The translations under genes and the position numbers were made by a program. The notes under the pieces were generated by a model. The model was not told the origin of the DNA. It ran no database searches and was given only the letters and a program-made list of their open reading frames with translations. A DNA stretch of 64,000 nt from Limanda limanda (taxonomy: Eukaryota > Chordata > Actinopteri > Pleuronectiformes > Pleuronectidae), in contig NC_083645.1 of NCBI RefSeq assembly GCF_963576545.1, positions 7,808,447-7,872,446 of the forward strand, in the 5' to 3' direction. This document shows, piece after piece, positions 34,201 through 49,200 of this stretch. Every line of letters starts with the position of its first letter. The stretch's first letter is position 1.

Positions 34201-37200
34201 ATAAGTCACTTCCCTTTGACATTGTCCTGCCTCTCAAACTCAGAGGAAGGATGGTGGGGGAGGTGAAAATGCCTAACAGACAAAAACCAGATTAGACACC
34301 TCACCGCCCCCTCTGCCTGCCATCATGTGCCCCTGAACCAGACAGACCTCAAGGTGCCCCCCACCTCCGCCTCCACTGCCACCACCCTGCAGGCTTAACC
34401 AGCGAGGTCAGGGGTTAACAGCCACTCCTCTGAGAGAGGTCCTGTCCTCTGACCCCCTTCCCTGTCCGCCAGCCAGCACATCCACCACACACAGTAACAT
34501 ACCCCTCCCACAGACCCCAATAATAACACCACCAATACACATACAAAAAAAGCCCCCTTACACCTATGTACAGGCAATTAACAGCCTGGGAAGTCACAGG
34601 CACTTGCAAAAATCTAAATAGAAAACAGTAATCTTCTCCAATCTTGAGTCATAAAGGTCCCTCAAGGATTATTTCTGAATCCAGGACCTCACTTAAACTG
34701 CTAAGAGAGCCATGAAGGACGCCATGGGGTACGGCATGTCATGAACCATTCACTGACGTCTGTCACTAATTGGAGCCTGGTGGTCTGCAACTAAACCTTA
34801 CCTCAGAGCTTTCACACACACAGCACTCGACATTTGTAAATAATTACATGATAAACTGTATGCAGCTCATAGTTTATGTACATACTAATCCAATCCCAGT
34901 GGAATCTAGGTAATGTGAGACAGCGGATACCGGGGCAATTTTATTTCCAAACTTGAAAAACGTGTGAAAATATCAGAGGTTGGTCTGATTAATCTTAGTC
35001 CAACATGTAAAACTCAGCTCCAAACGTTGTCAGTAGAGTGAAGTATGAGAAACAACACTACAGGACAAAGGTTGACTATTAATTGGCATACAGTATTATG
35101 CACCCTGTTGTAACATGTAAAGGAAAGCGCTGCCAGTCTACTGAGCATTTCTTACAGAATGTTGTAAATTTGCAAGCCCTGCAGACATAACATTCTCCTC
35201 CTCCTCACCTCTGTCTTGGGTGTAATTATCCTGGGGGGTGTAAGGATCGGTGCCATTTGTTGGGTAACCTTTCTGTTCTGCTCTACATCCTGTCAGGCAC
35301 AATCACATGAGCTGAACTTGTGGTCTTCAAGAGTCCATGGCGTTTCGTTTTAAAGGTGTGAAGTTGTTCAAACAAGCATGTTGTTTGTGATAGGCGTTTT
35401 AATTTTTTGTGGACTGTTTTAAAGAAGCAAATGGGGAAAAAATGGATGAGGCGAGGCCACAACTGAAAGGAGAGATAAAAAAGACCAACAGCTGCATATT
35501 TCACTTTCAAAATCATAGCAATTCTGTTTCGTAAATTATTCCCTTCTTAAATTCATTCTTGTTGGAGCATGTTGTCAAATCACTACTTTCTTTTTTGTCT
35601 CCCTTTCATTCATCAGCGAGAACCAGAGAGTGCAGAGATGTCCGTATCTGGTTTTACTAATGAACAAAAAAATCCCAGTTGTACATATTTGGGAAAAAAG
35701 CATTTCCAATTACTTTCTTAGCCAGTAAGTAAGCATTTTAAACGATTCTGATAGTTTAGTCCTCAACAAATAAAGTAATAAATCACTAATTTTAAATCAA
35801 CAGTCTACAAGATGATTTGCTTTTTATCAGCTTTCAGTAATAACTTTGAATAGGCATCATTTTGTTCAAATGTGCGATGTTTCATTTTGAAATTAGACCC
35901 ACACATGTATTCAAGACGGTGGATGAAATGTTGTCATGGCTGCATAATTGTACAGGGTTTAGCAGGGAACTCTCCCAAATGACAGTCTAGTGGTATAAAT
36001 CCCACCAGTGTCCTGTTATATACTGCATCTTACAGTTTCAGTGTACAGCTAGGAGAAGTGCCCGGGTACAATTTGATATTTCTTTCTATGTAACAACAAA
36101 TCCTTTAACTGGGTGAGCTGAGTAAGAGCTCTGTCTTATTTACAACCTTGGAAGAGCAGTTTTAGGGGGAGGGAAGGTTACAAACCTCCACACATTCACA
36201 TCAAGCTGCTGCTCAGCACAACCACAGACGCTTGCTCAAGGGCATTAAGCCAGTATTAATTTAGGAGGGGGAAAGTGAGTCTTGTTCACTTTTCCTATCC
36301 AGATTTTCCAAGTTCATCTCTAGGGACTTGGACCAGTGACATCCCAGACAACATAACCATTACTTTGCTTCTGTCAGTGCATAGCAACAGTTCTACTTAA
36401 GGATTCGAAAATTAGACCACACATAATAATGTTCCGGCAAGTCAAAAAAGATGATTAAATGTTATAGAACATTGAGCAGGGTTTCTCAATGAAAACTGAG
36501 CTCTCAAAATCTTTGTGTAGTAGTTAACGTTCTCAGATTTCCAAACCATGTTAAAAGGAGCATAACCACTGTCATGTTCAAAAACAGAGAGAACTATTTA
36601 AATTGAAATGTTACAAGCCAACATAAATATCATGACCCTTACATACATTACATTTATCTGACACACTAAGATCCTGTGTACATGGCTGTACTTTTAGCTA
36701 TGGATGAGTCACCGCAAAATGGGAGAACATTCAACAAGATTATGTTGTAAGCAGAAACCATTATTAGAGGCTAAGCTGTTCATATGGAGATAATCAGGGC
36801 AGTGCGCTACTTCCACCTTCTTCGTTTCTACACTTCAGCCTCTTACAAAAATAGAGTAATGACAAGTTTATAGCAGTTTTGGCCAAACCAATAATGCTTT
36901 TGAGCTCTCGGTTCCATAAGGAAAGTCCAAGGGACTGACATGTGCTGGCAGGGGACATCCGAATATGACTGAAGTGTTTTAATAAAAATCTGGGTAGTGA
37001 TGCCAAAACTTCTCCATTACACTAATGCTAAATGTTTCACTTCACTGCTGCTCAGCGTCTTCAAGCCTAAATGAACTGAAAAGTTAAGGAACACACAGTA
37101 TAGCTCAAGTTGATCTGAATAATGTTCACAGGGGTTTTATGTTCATGTGTCAAGAAGGATATTTACTGTTAAAAAAGCCATGGTAACGAATGTTCCCTTC

Positions 37201-40200
37201 TAATTATCTGTCTCCGTCTTTTTTTGTGCTGCTATTGGGAGTCATATTGTATGTTTTCTATTATTGCAAATTGCTGGTTAGGGATTAGGAGCCATATATC
37301 TTTTCTCTGCTGTTTCCATCCAAAGCGCTTTTGCAAATCAGAGCATGTGTTCAAAAGAGTACATGTGAGCTTGGTCAATTATTAGATAGGCCACATTAAG
37401 CAAAGCAGTAAAGTCGGGAAGGAGAAACTGAGTAGCATTAAATCAACTAAATTGTATAGAAACCATACACAGATATACTACATCTAATGAATCAATTCAT
37501 AGTGTTCACAAAAATAGTGACATCATCATAGCTGCATGCACTATTTTTCAACTTTTAGTTCATACATGCACTACTTTGAAACATGTAGTTAGATACTTGA
37601 TGTACTTTGTTGTACTGTTTATAATTAAGCCGGGTCTAACCTAAATCAGTAACGACGTGACACTAGCATGCATTTGACTTTGCCTCAAAACGCATGTTGT
37701 CAGCTGATTAGAAAGCAGCCATCCCTCACATGACTAGTCATGACACGGAGGCTGAATCGAACCATGATTCAGCATCAAGTGTAATCCATATATAAGTGGG
37801 AGGAAGCCTCCCAGTAGCAGTGAGCCTGGGAAACACTTACACTGCTTGACAGATTTAGTCAATTTAGAACAATATTCACCATCCATTTATGAGGCAGGAA
37901 GTTTTGGTTTAGCATAGCATTCTCTGGGGTGATTATTTTCAGCTATGCAGCCAGTCACAAAGCTTTGGATAATGTCTGTTTCCTCGTATGAATCAGGGAT
38001 CAAAATCTGTTCCACAACACAGCTGTCAAAACACCTCACCGCCAAACTTTTCTTGACGCATGACATGACTATGATGAGAAAGAATATGCATGTGTACTGC
38101 TGTACGGTACAAGCAGAGCAGAACGTATTACAGCGTCGATGTCTCATTTACTGCTTTTTTGCACCGAAGAAATTCACTTTCGGAAAGATCTGCAAAGCCG
38201 ATCTCTTATTCAGATTGAAAGATAGTCACATTAAAATGTGTATTTGTGCTAACTCATATACATTTTCTCCAACATGTCAATAACTTTCTCATAGGCACTT
38301 AGTCTGACAAACTCCAAACACCCTGGGATCCATAAATCTGAGCACTCTGCCTGCCACCAGAGTCCATTTCTGATTACTAAACCAGTCGGGGCCTCTGGCC
38401 AATTAAAACTCTCCATTTGTGAACATTCCAAAACGCTGTCATCCATGAACATTTACCCAGAAGCCCCTGGGGAGATTCCACAACATTGCCCTGGCCTCTC
38501 GCTCTGTCTGTTTCCCTCTCTTGTCCCAGCCCTGCATCTCCGGCTTTGTCTCCCAACACAAAAGCTCCCTGCCTTCACCACTTCCCAGGTCACTGCTTTG
38601 TCAGGGCTTCAACTCGCTCCTGCACTTCCCAAATAAGTTAAGACACCCAATTCAAACCCACTTCTGCTGTTCTCAAAGTTCACCTGCAGCACAGTTTATA
38701 TTAACTCTTTTATGATGACAAAGCCTGAAGGAAAGAGTTTGACTCTGTGACATCTGCATTAAGAGCAACGTATGGTAAAGGTATTTTCTGATTATAGACT
38801 AGTGTAAGTGGAATTAAAGCATTTACATTAAGTCTCTTGATAGCACAGTGGAAATTAGGTGTTAGCGATTAAAACTTACTAAAAGCTAGACCTAAACACC
38901 TAAAGAATGAACACTTTGACTATTCTAGAGACTGTAGAAACATAGAGTTCAAAATATGTTAGCTGAGGCTCATTTACCTTATCAAATTAATCAGTGTTAA
39001 TTGTTTATACTGTCATAAACAATCTTTACACAATACAACAGTTTTCTAACTTAAAAGGTAAACATTTGGCCCAAAAGGAGCAGGGAAACTGCCAGGGCTC
39101 AAATAATACACAAGCGTAGCTATGAAGATATTAGATCATACAAAACAAAAAGGTCAAACTCCCAACACCTGGAGGTGTGTCCCTAGCTTTTTCATTGCGT
39201 TTCAAACACAAATTTTCTACAACTTGTTTGATTTCCAATTGCTAAATAAAGCAACCACTGGTGACTGGCGTGACTGTTGTTGTGTGCCTTAGACAAGTAC
39301 TGCATGGACAACAGATTTGAGCATGAAAAGAAAAAACAACACAAGTAAATCAAGAAACTTTCCTTCCTACCACTGGTCTTCTGGGAATCTCTACTTAACC
39401 ACTGCTCCATCCATCAGAGCTAGTCAGAGGCAGTGATTCACATTAACAACTCCGCTAATCTTTCACCCTTTCCACATCTTTCTCTCGGGTTGTGCCTTTT
39501 GATGAGCCGCAGTGTTGCAGTGTTTGATCTACTGCTTTTACTACAGATTCCACCTTGAAGCTATAGCCAGGTCTGTGTGGGTGTGTGTGCATGTGTGTGT
39601 GTGTGTGTGTGAGAGCAAAGAAAATCTGAGTGAAAGAGAGCGAGATTGTGTTATGTTTAAGATTTGCAGAGACAGGCAGAGGTTTTTCAGACAAAACGCG
39701 AGGACAAGTTACAGCACAGCGTGTTTATCACAAGGGAAGGGAAGAGAGGGGTAAAAAAAAAAAAAAAGAGACGCACAAAAGACCTTCCTGGCTTGTCCCT
39801 CTACACTAGCCCTCCATCTTTCCACTGACTCATGGCACACAAATGAAAACAGACTTTAAAGGAGAAAATGAAAAACACTCTTTACTTAAGGCCAAGTGCT
39901 TTACCATGGGACACTGCACAAACAGTGCTGTGCTGTCAGAGAAATGGACTACTGTTTAGCAATAAGGTCCTAAGATGTTCTATACGCACTGCTCGAGAGC
40001 CACCCACTAGTAGGGTCGACCCCGATGCTCCAAAGCTTTGACTGTTGCTATGGTATTGTGCATACAAAATGATTACTCCAATGGTGCGTCTGTTAATTAT
40101 TTTTGTTGTTATCAGATATGCATTACAACAAATACCCAAATAATGCATGAAATAGGAAACACTAATCCAACCTTACTCATTATGTATCATTGTTAGCTAT

Positions 40201-43200
40201 TCTAGTTTTGTGCGTGGCCGATCTAGTCTTACTAGCACATACAGAAAGCAGCATTGCATTTGACCATGTGATACAACACTAAAGGCTCTTATATGCTTCT
40301 ACGTATCCGTTTCTCGGAGAGGGCTCCACGGTGGGCAAAGAGTCTTTTTGATTTTTACTTGTCCGACCACTGTACGCCGAAAAAAATTCACCACCAAACC
40401 CATAGGTGGCGCAACGGAAGACGAGCTCAGAGAAGCCTACCCCAATTTTGGGAAGAAGAAGTCCACGTGTGTCTGTTTATCTCTGTCTCCCACACACTGA
40501 ACCATGGCAACTAACAGAACTAAATAAAGTGACATCAAGCGGGTCAAAATGCTGATGTTATCGTTTCTTAGCGCAGCGGTTCCCCGGTCTTGTTTCCGAA
40601 CTGTGTTGCTGATTCCACAGCTTGTAGCTAGACGGAGCTAGCTCCCCCCACAGCTTCCACACACAGTCAGCAGGGACTCCCGGCACTAACTACTACCCAG
40701 TGTTTGCTTCTAACCTGGCGGTATTATAGAAACAGCGTCATGATAGAAGTGGAATTAAAGTCGTGACGGCGGGTTCTTGCACTGTTACCACGGCAGTTAG
40801 CATGGTGGCTAGCCCGCTAGCCTAGCCTGCTAGCGCCGTTTTGAAAGCTCGTTATAACCGTATGTGACCGTGCACACATGCCGTCAGTGCTCTAACGAGC
40901 CACCGTCAGCCGGACAACTCCGCTGGCTTAACACACACGTCACATTAATCATAGAATCGTAGTTGTGTTTGGGTTTGATGCTACAGGGATGCTACGTAGG
41001 GAAATGACGTCGTAGGGAAATGACGTCGTAGGGAAATGATGTCGTTCGCAGACCAATCACAGCCAAGAGCTGTCCGTGGGCTCTCCGACATGAAGACGGA
41101 CAGTTAGCAAAATCAGAGGTGTACGAAAAGCTCTCCGAGGCGCTCGCAGAGGGCGTGCCACGACGGATAGGGCGGTCTTATCTATCCGTTTTAAAAAATA
41201 CGTACAAGCATAAATTGGCCTTAACAAGATGTTGAAAAAGTCAATCAGTAGTAATATACTAAAGTAACTTCCAATTCAGTGAAGGTGGGCCTTGAAAAAT
41301 TCCAGATATGGAAATGGAAAAAGGCACATAACAAATCGACGAGTTTGGCAAATGTTAACAGCTTAGCCATCTTGTAACTGATGAAATGCTGCAACAAATG
41401 TCAAATATTTGCAGATATTAAATCACTAATGCTTTGAAGCCCAGAGACAGCCATAAAGACTAGACTATCTAAGGATAATTTGATGCTTTGTTATGAGCAT
41501 TTGCATGAGTAAGTTTCACACAACAAATCATGACGCTCCTCCCTCTGACTCCACAATAGAAGAATCCAAAAAATTCTACTTTGTTGAAACATCTGAGAGC
41601 TTTTAAAAGACTTGACAAGCAAACAATACATTTTGACGTTTCCAGTAAGAGCCAGCAAACCCCTCTTAAGGACAGGGAGCTCTTTAACAATGTTTATAAC
41701 AGACATCCAAAAGCAGCTGAAGTCCACCAGATGTTGCGGCAGGACGGGGCCGGCGAAGCCCCCCCAGGCAGAATGAGGTCAGGTACAAGATCAGGTTTCT
41801 GGAAGCTCACAGCTACAAAAGGGCAACAAAGATTCTGATATACCTGTTGGGCTTTACGAAACTAGACACCAGCGTGGCGGTGGGAAGAGAGCCCCTCATC
41901 GCTGACCGTCAAAGGGACTAGAAAGTCTAACCCTAACGGTACAATGGGCCTCAGCCATGGATGGCTTAGTCCCTCCCTGATGATATACTGAATCTGTCGA
42001 TGAATCAAAGCTGTTTTCCTAATTTTCTGCCAGTGGAACCCACCCTCAGAACACACAGGCCAAATCATTTACAGCTTTGGAGCCATCATTTAACAAAGTA
42101 TTGATCCTACATCTGTGCCTTTTTTTTTTCTACAATTACTTACCAGCCCCTAGCCATTAAGACGTCTGCCATTGTTATCTTCATGTTTAAATTTTTAGTT
42201 TTGATGACCTGCTTTTAACACATTGCATCAAAGCGTCAGTCAAATTCACAGAGCTACGTGAAGGAGTCAAAGAGCCATCTAGTTAGTTTCTGTTTGAAAG
42301 AAGAAAGGACTTTCGAAGAGCAAAACCTGAGGTTTTGATCTCAAAGAATATAAATTATTTGAAACTAAATCAAAGCATGAGCAGCACACAGAGGGATTAG
42401 GTAAATATTAGGAAACCTATTATGCTAACTGCAGTTTGGAAAAGTGAGCTAAGTGTGAGTGACTGCCTCGTCAGTGGGAGTCTTGATGTAGGCCTTGGGA
42501 GTAATTAACAGGGATTACCGCCCGCCTGGCCTGCACCCAGCACTAGGGTTTCAGCCCAAACACCCAGGCAAGTCCCTGGCTTCATTCCGTAACCACACTG
42601 GCCTCTCTCTGGAGAGTCACACAAATCCTAATGGTGATCATGACTATCAACACAGACATCAACCCTACTGTGGCTTCATAGGAAATCAATTAACTTTGGT
42701 TGAGTTACACCTACATCATAACCGCACCACTGGCAGATTCGCACTGCGATGGCTTCAGTCAGTGAGTGAGTGGAGCGGTGGCGAGTAGGAGGAGGGTGGG
42801 GGGGGGTGGTGGAGGGGTACACTCCACCCCTGCAGTTTGGGATCAGAGCACACAGCCGTGCGCCACACTCCTCACAGCTGGCTGAGTGACACCAGTTCCG
42901 AGGTGATCAACACAAAGGAGACGCACAGCAGCTCAGATATCAGAGCGACAAAAAATATTACAACACCAAGAGTGAGCTGCACAAACAGACTTCAGAAGCC
43001 AGAGGAGTCGTACAATGAAGGCAGAGGTAGTTAAACAAATTCGAATAAGTGCCAAGACAATTAGAGAGGTCCTTAAGTGTTTTAAGTGCATTTACTGTAT
43101 TAATAAGCTATGTCACCTCACAAAGCACTGTGCATGTTTATACAAAAATATGCTGCACTCGGATACTATTCTGTACGTAGTATCAAGGGATAAAAGGGTT

Positions 43201-46200
43201 ATTGGAGCTTCCAAGCAATTAGATATCAAAGCTTTAGAGAGATGTGTGTTAACAAGAGATGCATTCTAGTTGGCCCATGCATCATCCAAAAGCCTTTCTT
43301 CACAGAGAAAACGGCAAAGATAAAAAGCTGAGATGAGCTGAGAGGGAGGTAAGTAGGCTGAATGCAGCAGAGCAGGAAAATAGCACTAAACCACTGTTGA
43401 TGGTGGAAAAGTGGAAACAACCCAGAGTTGAGGAAGAAAGGAAAGGCCAGGAAATGAAACAAAACCTCCCAGAGGAGATGCTAAAGAGCGAGCGGTGGGG
43501 GAAGAAAATTAACTGATGTTAGTCGGGATAAGGGGGAAGGGGGTGGGGGGGGCTTGAACAGCATGCTAACAGGACGTGTTAACAAGGAGTTTCGGGGGGG
43601 TTACTTCCCTCAACTCTAAGTAGGGAAAACCACAAAGCCAGAGCTGAATTTTGAAAGTTTGCATCAGACAGAGACCAACAAAAGAGTCAACGTTTAACTG
43701 TGGCCACTCTGCCAAAAATGAACTGTTGAGTCCTTTAGTTAAAACCTTTGCGTTAGACAGAGACGTGTGCTGTAAGTTACTAAAGCCCTTTTCAGACATG
43801 ACCTTCAGGTAAAATGCGGAGAATATGCTACGTAGTTTACCAAGAATCATTTCACACATGCAGAAGACAGCGGGAGGTTCTCTGCACAAACGGGTTCACA
43901 ACAGCAACAAATCCTATGCATTATTCAGGCGAGAGGTGGAGCAGCCCGGTGCAGCAGGCTGAGGCAGGAAGTGACGTATTAACTATTGCTGCGTAAATCA
44001 TAGGATTTTGTTTACAGCACCCCAATATCCTTCGTCAGCTCTCATCACCACAAAGTCCATTGACATCTTCGTTAAGGTCTTTTGCGAGTGTGTCACCACT
44101 TTTTCACCTGGAGATATTTGTTTCCCTTTTGTTTGCGTCCTGAACCCCTCGACCTGATTGCTGTGAATGCAGCAGGGGATACGTTAGCACATCGAATTTG
44201 CCTAGATTTCTACAGATTTCATACTAGCAGGCCAGCCAGACAAAGTCTGTAAAAACCAAAGAGTGTCTCACTTTTGACATTTGCATTCACACATGCACCT
44301 CCTCTGGAGAAAATACGTAGGATCTGTGGAGTCCAGTACATGTCTGAAAGCAGCTTAAGAGGAGTATGCTGTACGTATAAGCCTGTATGTTGGAGTGAAG
44401 ATGAGTCATAGTGCATGCATGCTTGCCTCCAGTTACCTCCCCAGATTCCCTAAGCCTGTGTCACACGCACACAGTGGCTCTCTGGCTCCTGCCTGGTCCA
44501 CCACTTCTCCTGGATATTCAGTCTGACACGCCACCGTACAAAACTCTTTCCTGTCACTCAAATCCCCCCTCTCATTCTCTGTATGCCTCAGTTAGTCCCT
44601 CCTGCCCTCTTTGTTGCCATGTGTTCCCAGCTCTGGGGTTCCCTGTGTGCAGGTCTTGGTGGTCCGGTGTGGAATGCGGTGAGGAGGGGGGAGGTAGGCC
44701 GGCCGAAAAGGGGTTGCTCAATTGTTCCCACACACAGCAAACCACCCCCTACTGATCTGTCGCTCACTTGGCCATTTGGGGGGGTCAAAGCAAAGGATGC
44801 AGAGAGATGGAAATACAAACGCTCAGTCCACACACACTCACACACACACAGCCATTGAATTGATGCTACACCCAGAGCATACTAAGCGAGTGAAAGAGGG
44901 AAACTTAACATTCCAGAGTTGTTGAAGAAGGTGGCTACCCTAGCAGCAAAATCAGGTCCAACATGGCGAAATCATTCCGTCCACCAAACAAGATCCATGG
45001 AACTAAAGCAGGTAGTTTAAGTGCAGCCAATTTTTGTGTTCACTGTGATAAGCAGATTTGTTTTGGACAAATGATAACTCAATGATAACTGTTGCTGGCA
45101 GAGCAGAATGGGACGCAGTGAGAGCCGCTGATCGCAGAGCTGCCGTGCTGTGATCACAGGAAGCTGATAAGAGTGGCGGGTACAGCAGCGCTGGCAGGCA
45201 CGTGTAGCCAGCCTCCCTCCCATGGCCCCATCTAGACACTGAATGTTGCAGCAAGGCTACCCCACGGTTCACAAGACCTCAACCTCATGATACCTAAACT
45301 CACTTATCCTGAAGGCTCGCCATGAGTTACAGGGGACATGTCACAAATACGGAGCAGGGAGCAACTGGAGCCTTCCCTGTATCACTGCTTTCACCTGATC
45401 TCCAAGGAGAAAACCAGAGGAGAAACTCCAACCACATACAACATATTTATTGATTAGCAAATCAACAGATAAGTACGTCAAATCTATGATGATTCATAAA
45501 TACAACTCTAGCATTATTGACTACTTAAGGAGCTCTGCCCAGTCATCCTCGTGCAACCTGCAGACAAAACAAAAACTGAAGTCAGCCATGAAAGCTGAGA
45601 TGATTATATTTTTAATATTTTAACTATAACGCCTGTTTTTCAAAATGCATATTAAGGAGAGTTAAAATAATTACTTGGTAGAGTTTCAAGCCAACAAGCT
45701 GCAGAAGTCTATCCCATCTCTCAGGAATGTTGTCAGAAAATGCTTTGGCTTTAATAAGGGATATTTAATCTCAACCCACACATTTTATCAATTTTCTCTT
45801 CCAATTAATCACTGATATTCATGTTCGAAAAAGAATTCCTCTTGGAAAAAAATGTTGTGCCAAGAACTTTCTGTTAAAACTGAAAGCAACTCAGCAGCAG
45901 TGTTCAACAACATTGACATCTTACTTAGCTTTTTCCCCAAAAGGAATAGAGATTTAAACCACTGAAATTAGACTTGTGAATTTTGCTACTACTAATCCAA
46001 AGCCATACTATGAGTAATTCTTTATTTACACTGTACTACCATGAGTCAGACTTTCATGAGTATACAGTAGGGGTGCAACGATTAGTCGACGTCGTCGACA
46101 AAAATCGATTACCAAAATAGTCGCCGACGAATTTACCCGTCGATGATTCGTTGGTGACGTCATAGCGCGTGTTTCTCGTGCCGCGCAGCGGAACTAAACG

Positions 46201-49200
46201 GCGTTTTACCGGAGGTGCTGATGGAAGTACCTGAGGAGTGAGCCATCTCGCTTCCTTCCTATCTCTGAAAGTCGCGCATGTGCAATAGCGACGAAACATG
46301 GACCGATGTCGGCGTCCGCTGCCGCGCGCAGTCGCGCACCAGGAAGTAAAAAGTTCGGGAGAACTTCACTCTTAACATGGCCCGAGAAAATCTACCTGCA
46401 GTATCTGTTCAGCGGACCTGCTCTCCATGGAAGCAGGACACGCGCATGTGAAGAGGAGGAGGCACGTGTGACATCGTAACGGAGACGATGTGGACTCGCC
46501 TCTGTCAGATGTTATATATACACGTATATATCTGCGCACAGGATTCTAACATCCATTACAAAAATATGGTTTAAACTTTTTATTAACGAGTTTAAAAGCG
46601 TTATGTTATCCTATTGCCTGACAAACGTCTTGTTTTAATCACAATTATTTAGTCAGAAGAAGACTAGTTTCGTTTGTTGATGTTTTTATTGCTGTTACTT
46701 TTCCTGTCATTTTTGTTAACAGGAAAAATGAATACTTGATTTTGAATTTATTTGTTTTATTAGCACTTTGCCTGTCCTTGTTTTTAAATGGACAAAAACT
46801 TGATTTGTCTTTGCTTTTGTGTCAACAGTACCCTTATATATATTTTTTTTAATGAAGTATCAATATTTATTGCCTTTATTTTCAGTCATCACATGCCTCG
46901 AACAACCTCAAGCTAAATTTAAAAGCTGTTTGCTAAATAAGAGCAATTGAGAATTTGTGTCATTCATAATCCGATTAGTCGATTAATCGTTTCAATAATC
47001 GGTGACTAATCGACTATCAGAATAGTCGTTAGTTGCAGCCCTAGTATACAGCACCCTGCACATCTGTGGGAGGGCCTAAACGGTTTCTCGAATGACACAC
47101 CTGAATCAGTTTGATCCTGCTGTGCCTGACAAAAAAACAAGTTTGGCTAAAAGGTGTTGTTCTTCTTTTAAGGACCATTCAATAAGAAAATAAAGTTACA
47201 ATGCTAAAAATCTTTACACACATTCAAAGCTTTATTGTTTCTCTTGGAAAACACAGTGTTGGGCCTGGAAGGTTAAGTGTGTTTCAACTTGATTTGATTC
47301 AATTGTATATCTCATGGGAGAATACAGTTTCATTAACTTAACATTTCACTCAGTTGGTGGAGTGAACAATGATGAAAGTAGACACAAACACAATTAGTAC
47401 AACCACTAGGCACAATTTTCTTCATTGCAAAGTGCAGCACTCGAGATAAGGCTTGCTTACCCTAATGATAAGACTTGGATTGTTCTTGACATGAAACATA
47501 GAGAGCCATCTATATTTTATGGGATTGACCTTGAGAGGCAAGTAAGACGCCTGGTTGGTAGTTTATTGGTTAATTATTACAGGCGTTAAAATACAAGGCC
47601 AGTCTTACAGAGCAGAGCCACTCAAATATTGGACTTTGAGCTTTAAAAGCTCACACAGACTTTGCATGCCCCCGTTCCCCACTCTTATCTTATCTGCTGA
47701 ATGTCACTGCAATAACACAACCTGTTATTTCCCCAAACCGTAATGATGCAGAGCATGCAGCCAGCAGCCAAGGGGGAAGGAGCCCTCACAATGTGAGACT
47801 GCAGAATGTCTCGGGCTCAGCGAGAGGCCAATGTGCTGAGGTCATGCACGCTTTGAGTTTCAGTCATAATGCACTGAACTGATTATGAGGAAAGGGACGT
47901 TCCTTAAGCTGAAGGGAGGAAAAACGACCCTCTTCACTTTGATCTCAACCATTGTCCCATACCTGACGCATGACATCAAGCCCAACTGTCAGAGTAAACC
48001 AAAACAGATTTTGCTTGATGAGCTACAAAATGGGAAGCACAACATCCAGCCCAACAACGAGTAGCCTTTGACATACCAATCTGGTCAGAGTTAGCTGCTC
48101 TGCTTTAAGAGTGAGCTCAAAGAGCTGATCCATGTTGCAGCTATGCAGCAGTACTTCACAGATACCCCCATAACAATGATCAAATATAACATACCTACTA
48201 TCAGCAGATTTCTACAGAGAGTAAAACCACCATTTACATTCTTTATGATTGCTTACAATATTTATCTGTCATCGATAAAAGTGCGAGTGTGATTTATTTC
48301 CCATTTATATGAGGTATTCAACCACAAGCCCTAAACAAGAAACTAGGGGGAAAAAAAGTCTTGAACTGCGTCCATGTGGTGGTAAAAGATTGATACCATG
48401 GGATCAAGGAGGAATTCACCAACTGAGCCTGCTGTTCCTCTGTATCCCTTAATTCTGCCTATGCTACGGCAATCAGGGTTTCCATTTCAGTTTTACTGCA
48501 TTAAAACATCTTTATTGAATCTCGAGTCTGGTTTCGGCTGAGCCTGTCGGAAATTTGAGTGGTAACAAACATTCTTATCTCTGGGCTGCCAACGATAACA
48601 TGATGTTGAATGTTGTAAGAGGCGAGTTTTGATTCCCTGGTCTCTAATAAGACTCATATTCCACCGATCAGATTTATGATGCATGTATCAAAAGGAGGTA
48701 AATATTTCAAAAAATACTTCCAAGACGACTGGCAAAGATACTGTATAATTTTTAAGTAGGTCTCCTCTTCTACATCATCCTCAACAGTTAAGGTTAACAT
48801 AAAAGTGGTACATACTGTGACTGCACCCTCTAGATGTATCTGTGGAACTTAATTATTTCATTGCATATGTTATGTTATTTATACTCCTGCAGATGTTATA
48901 CACATTTGCTTGATTATCAACTGTACAATTTTGTTATACATTTCCAAGTAAGTAATGGTTTAATCCTTGCTCAACCTCAAAACTAGTTTCGACTGTGTTA
49001 TGGTTGGGAAAGAATTAATGTTAGTTTGACCTGTTACAAAGAGCAGCAGTGAAACTCTGACAAACATGACGGAAGTTCAATCAGGCTGCACATCTGGAGC
49101 AATTTCTCCACAGCGACATGAAACATTTCGAGAGTGCAGAGCTTTGGTGTCTGCTTTTCGGAGCCCCCCCAACACTCCTTAATGACAGTAGACCCTGTTG

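Noticed and set aside
46054..46299. 81-codon frame inside the hAT element at 46068
   Set aside because: Starts inside the element, crosses its terminus into flanking DNA, and lacks transposase motifs.
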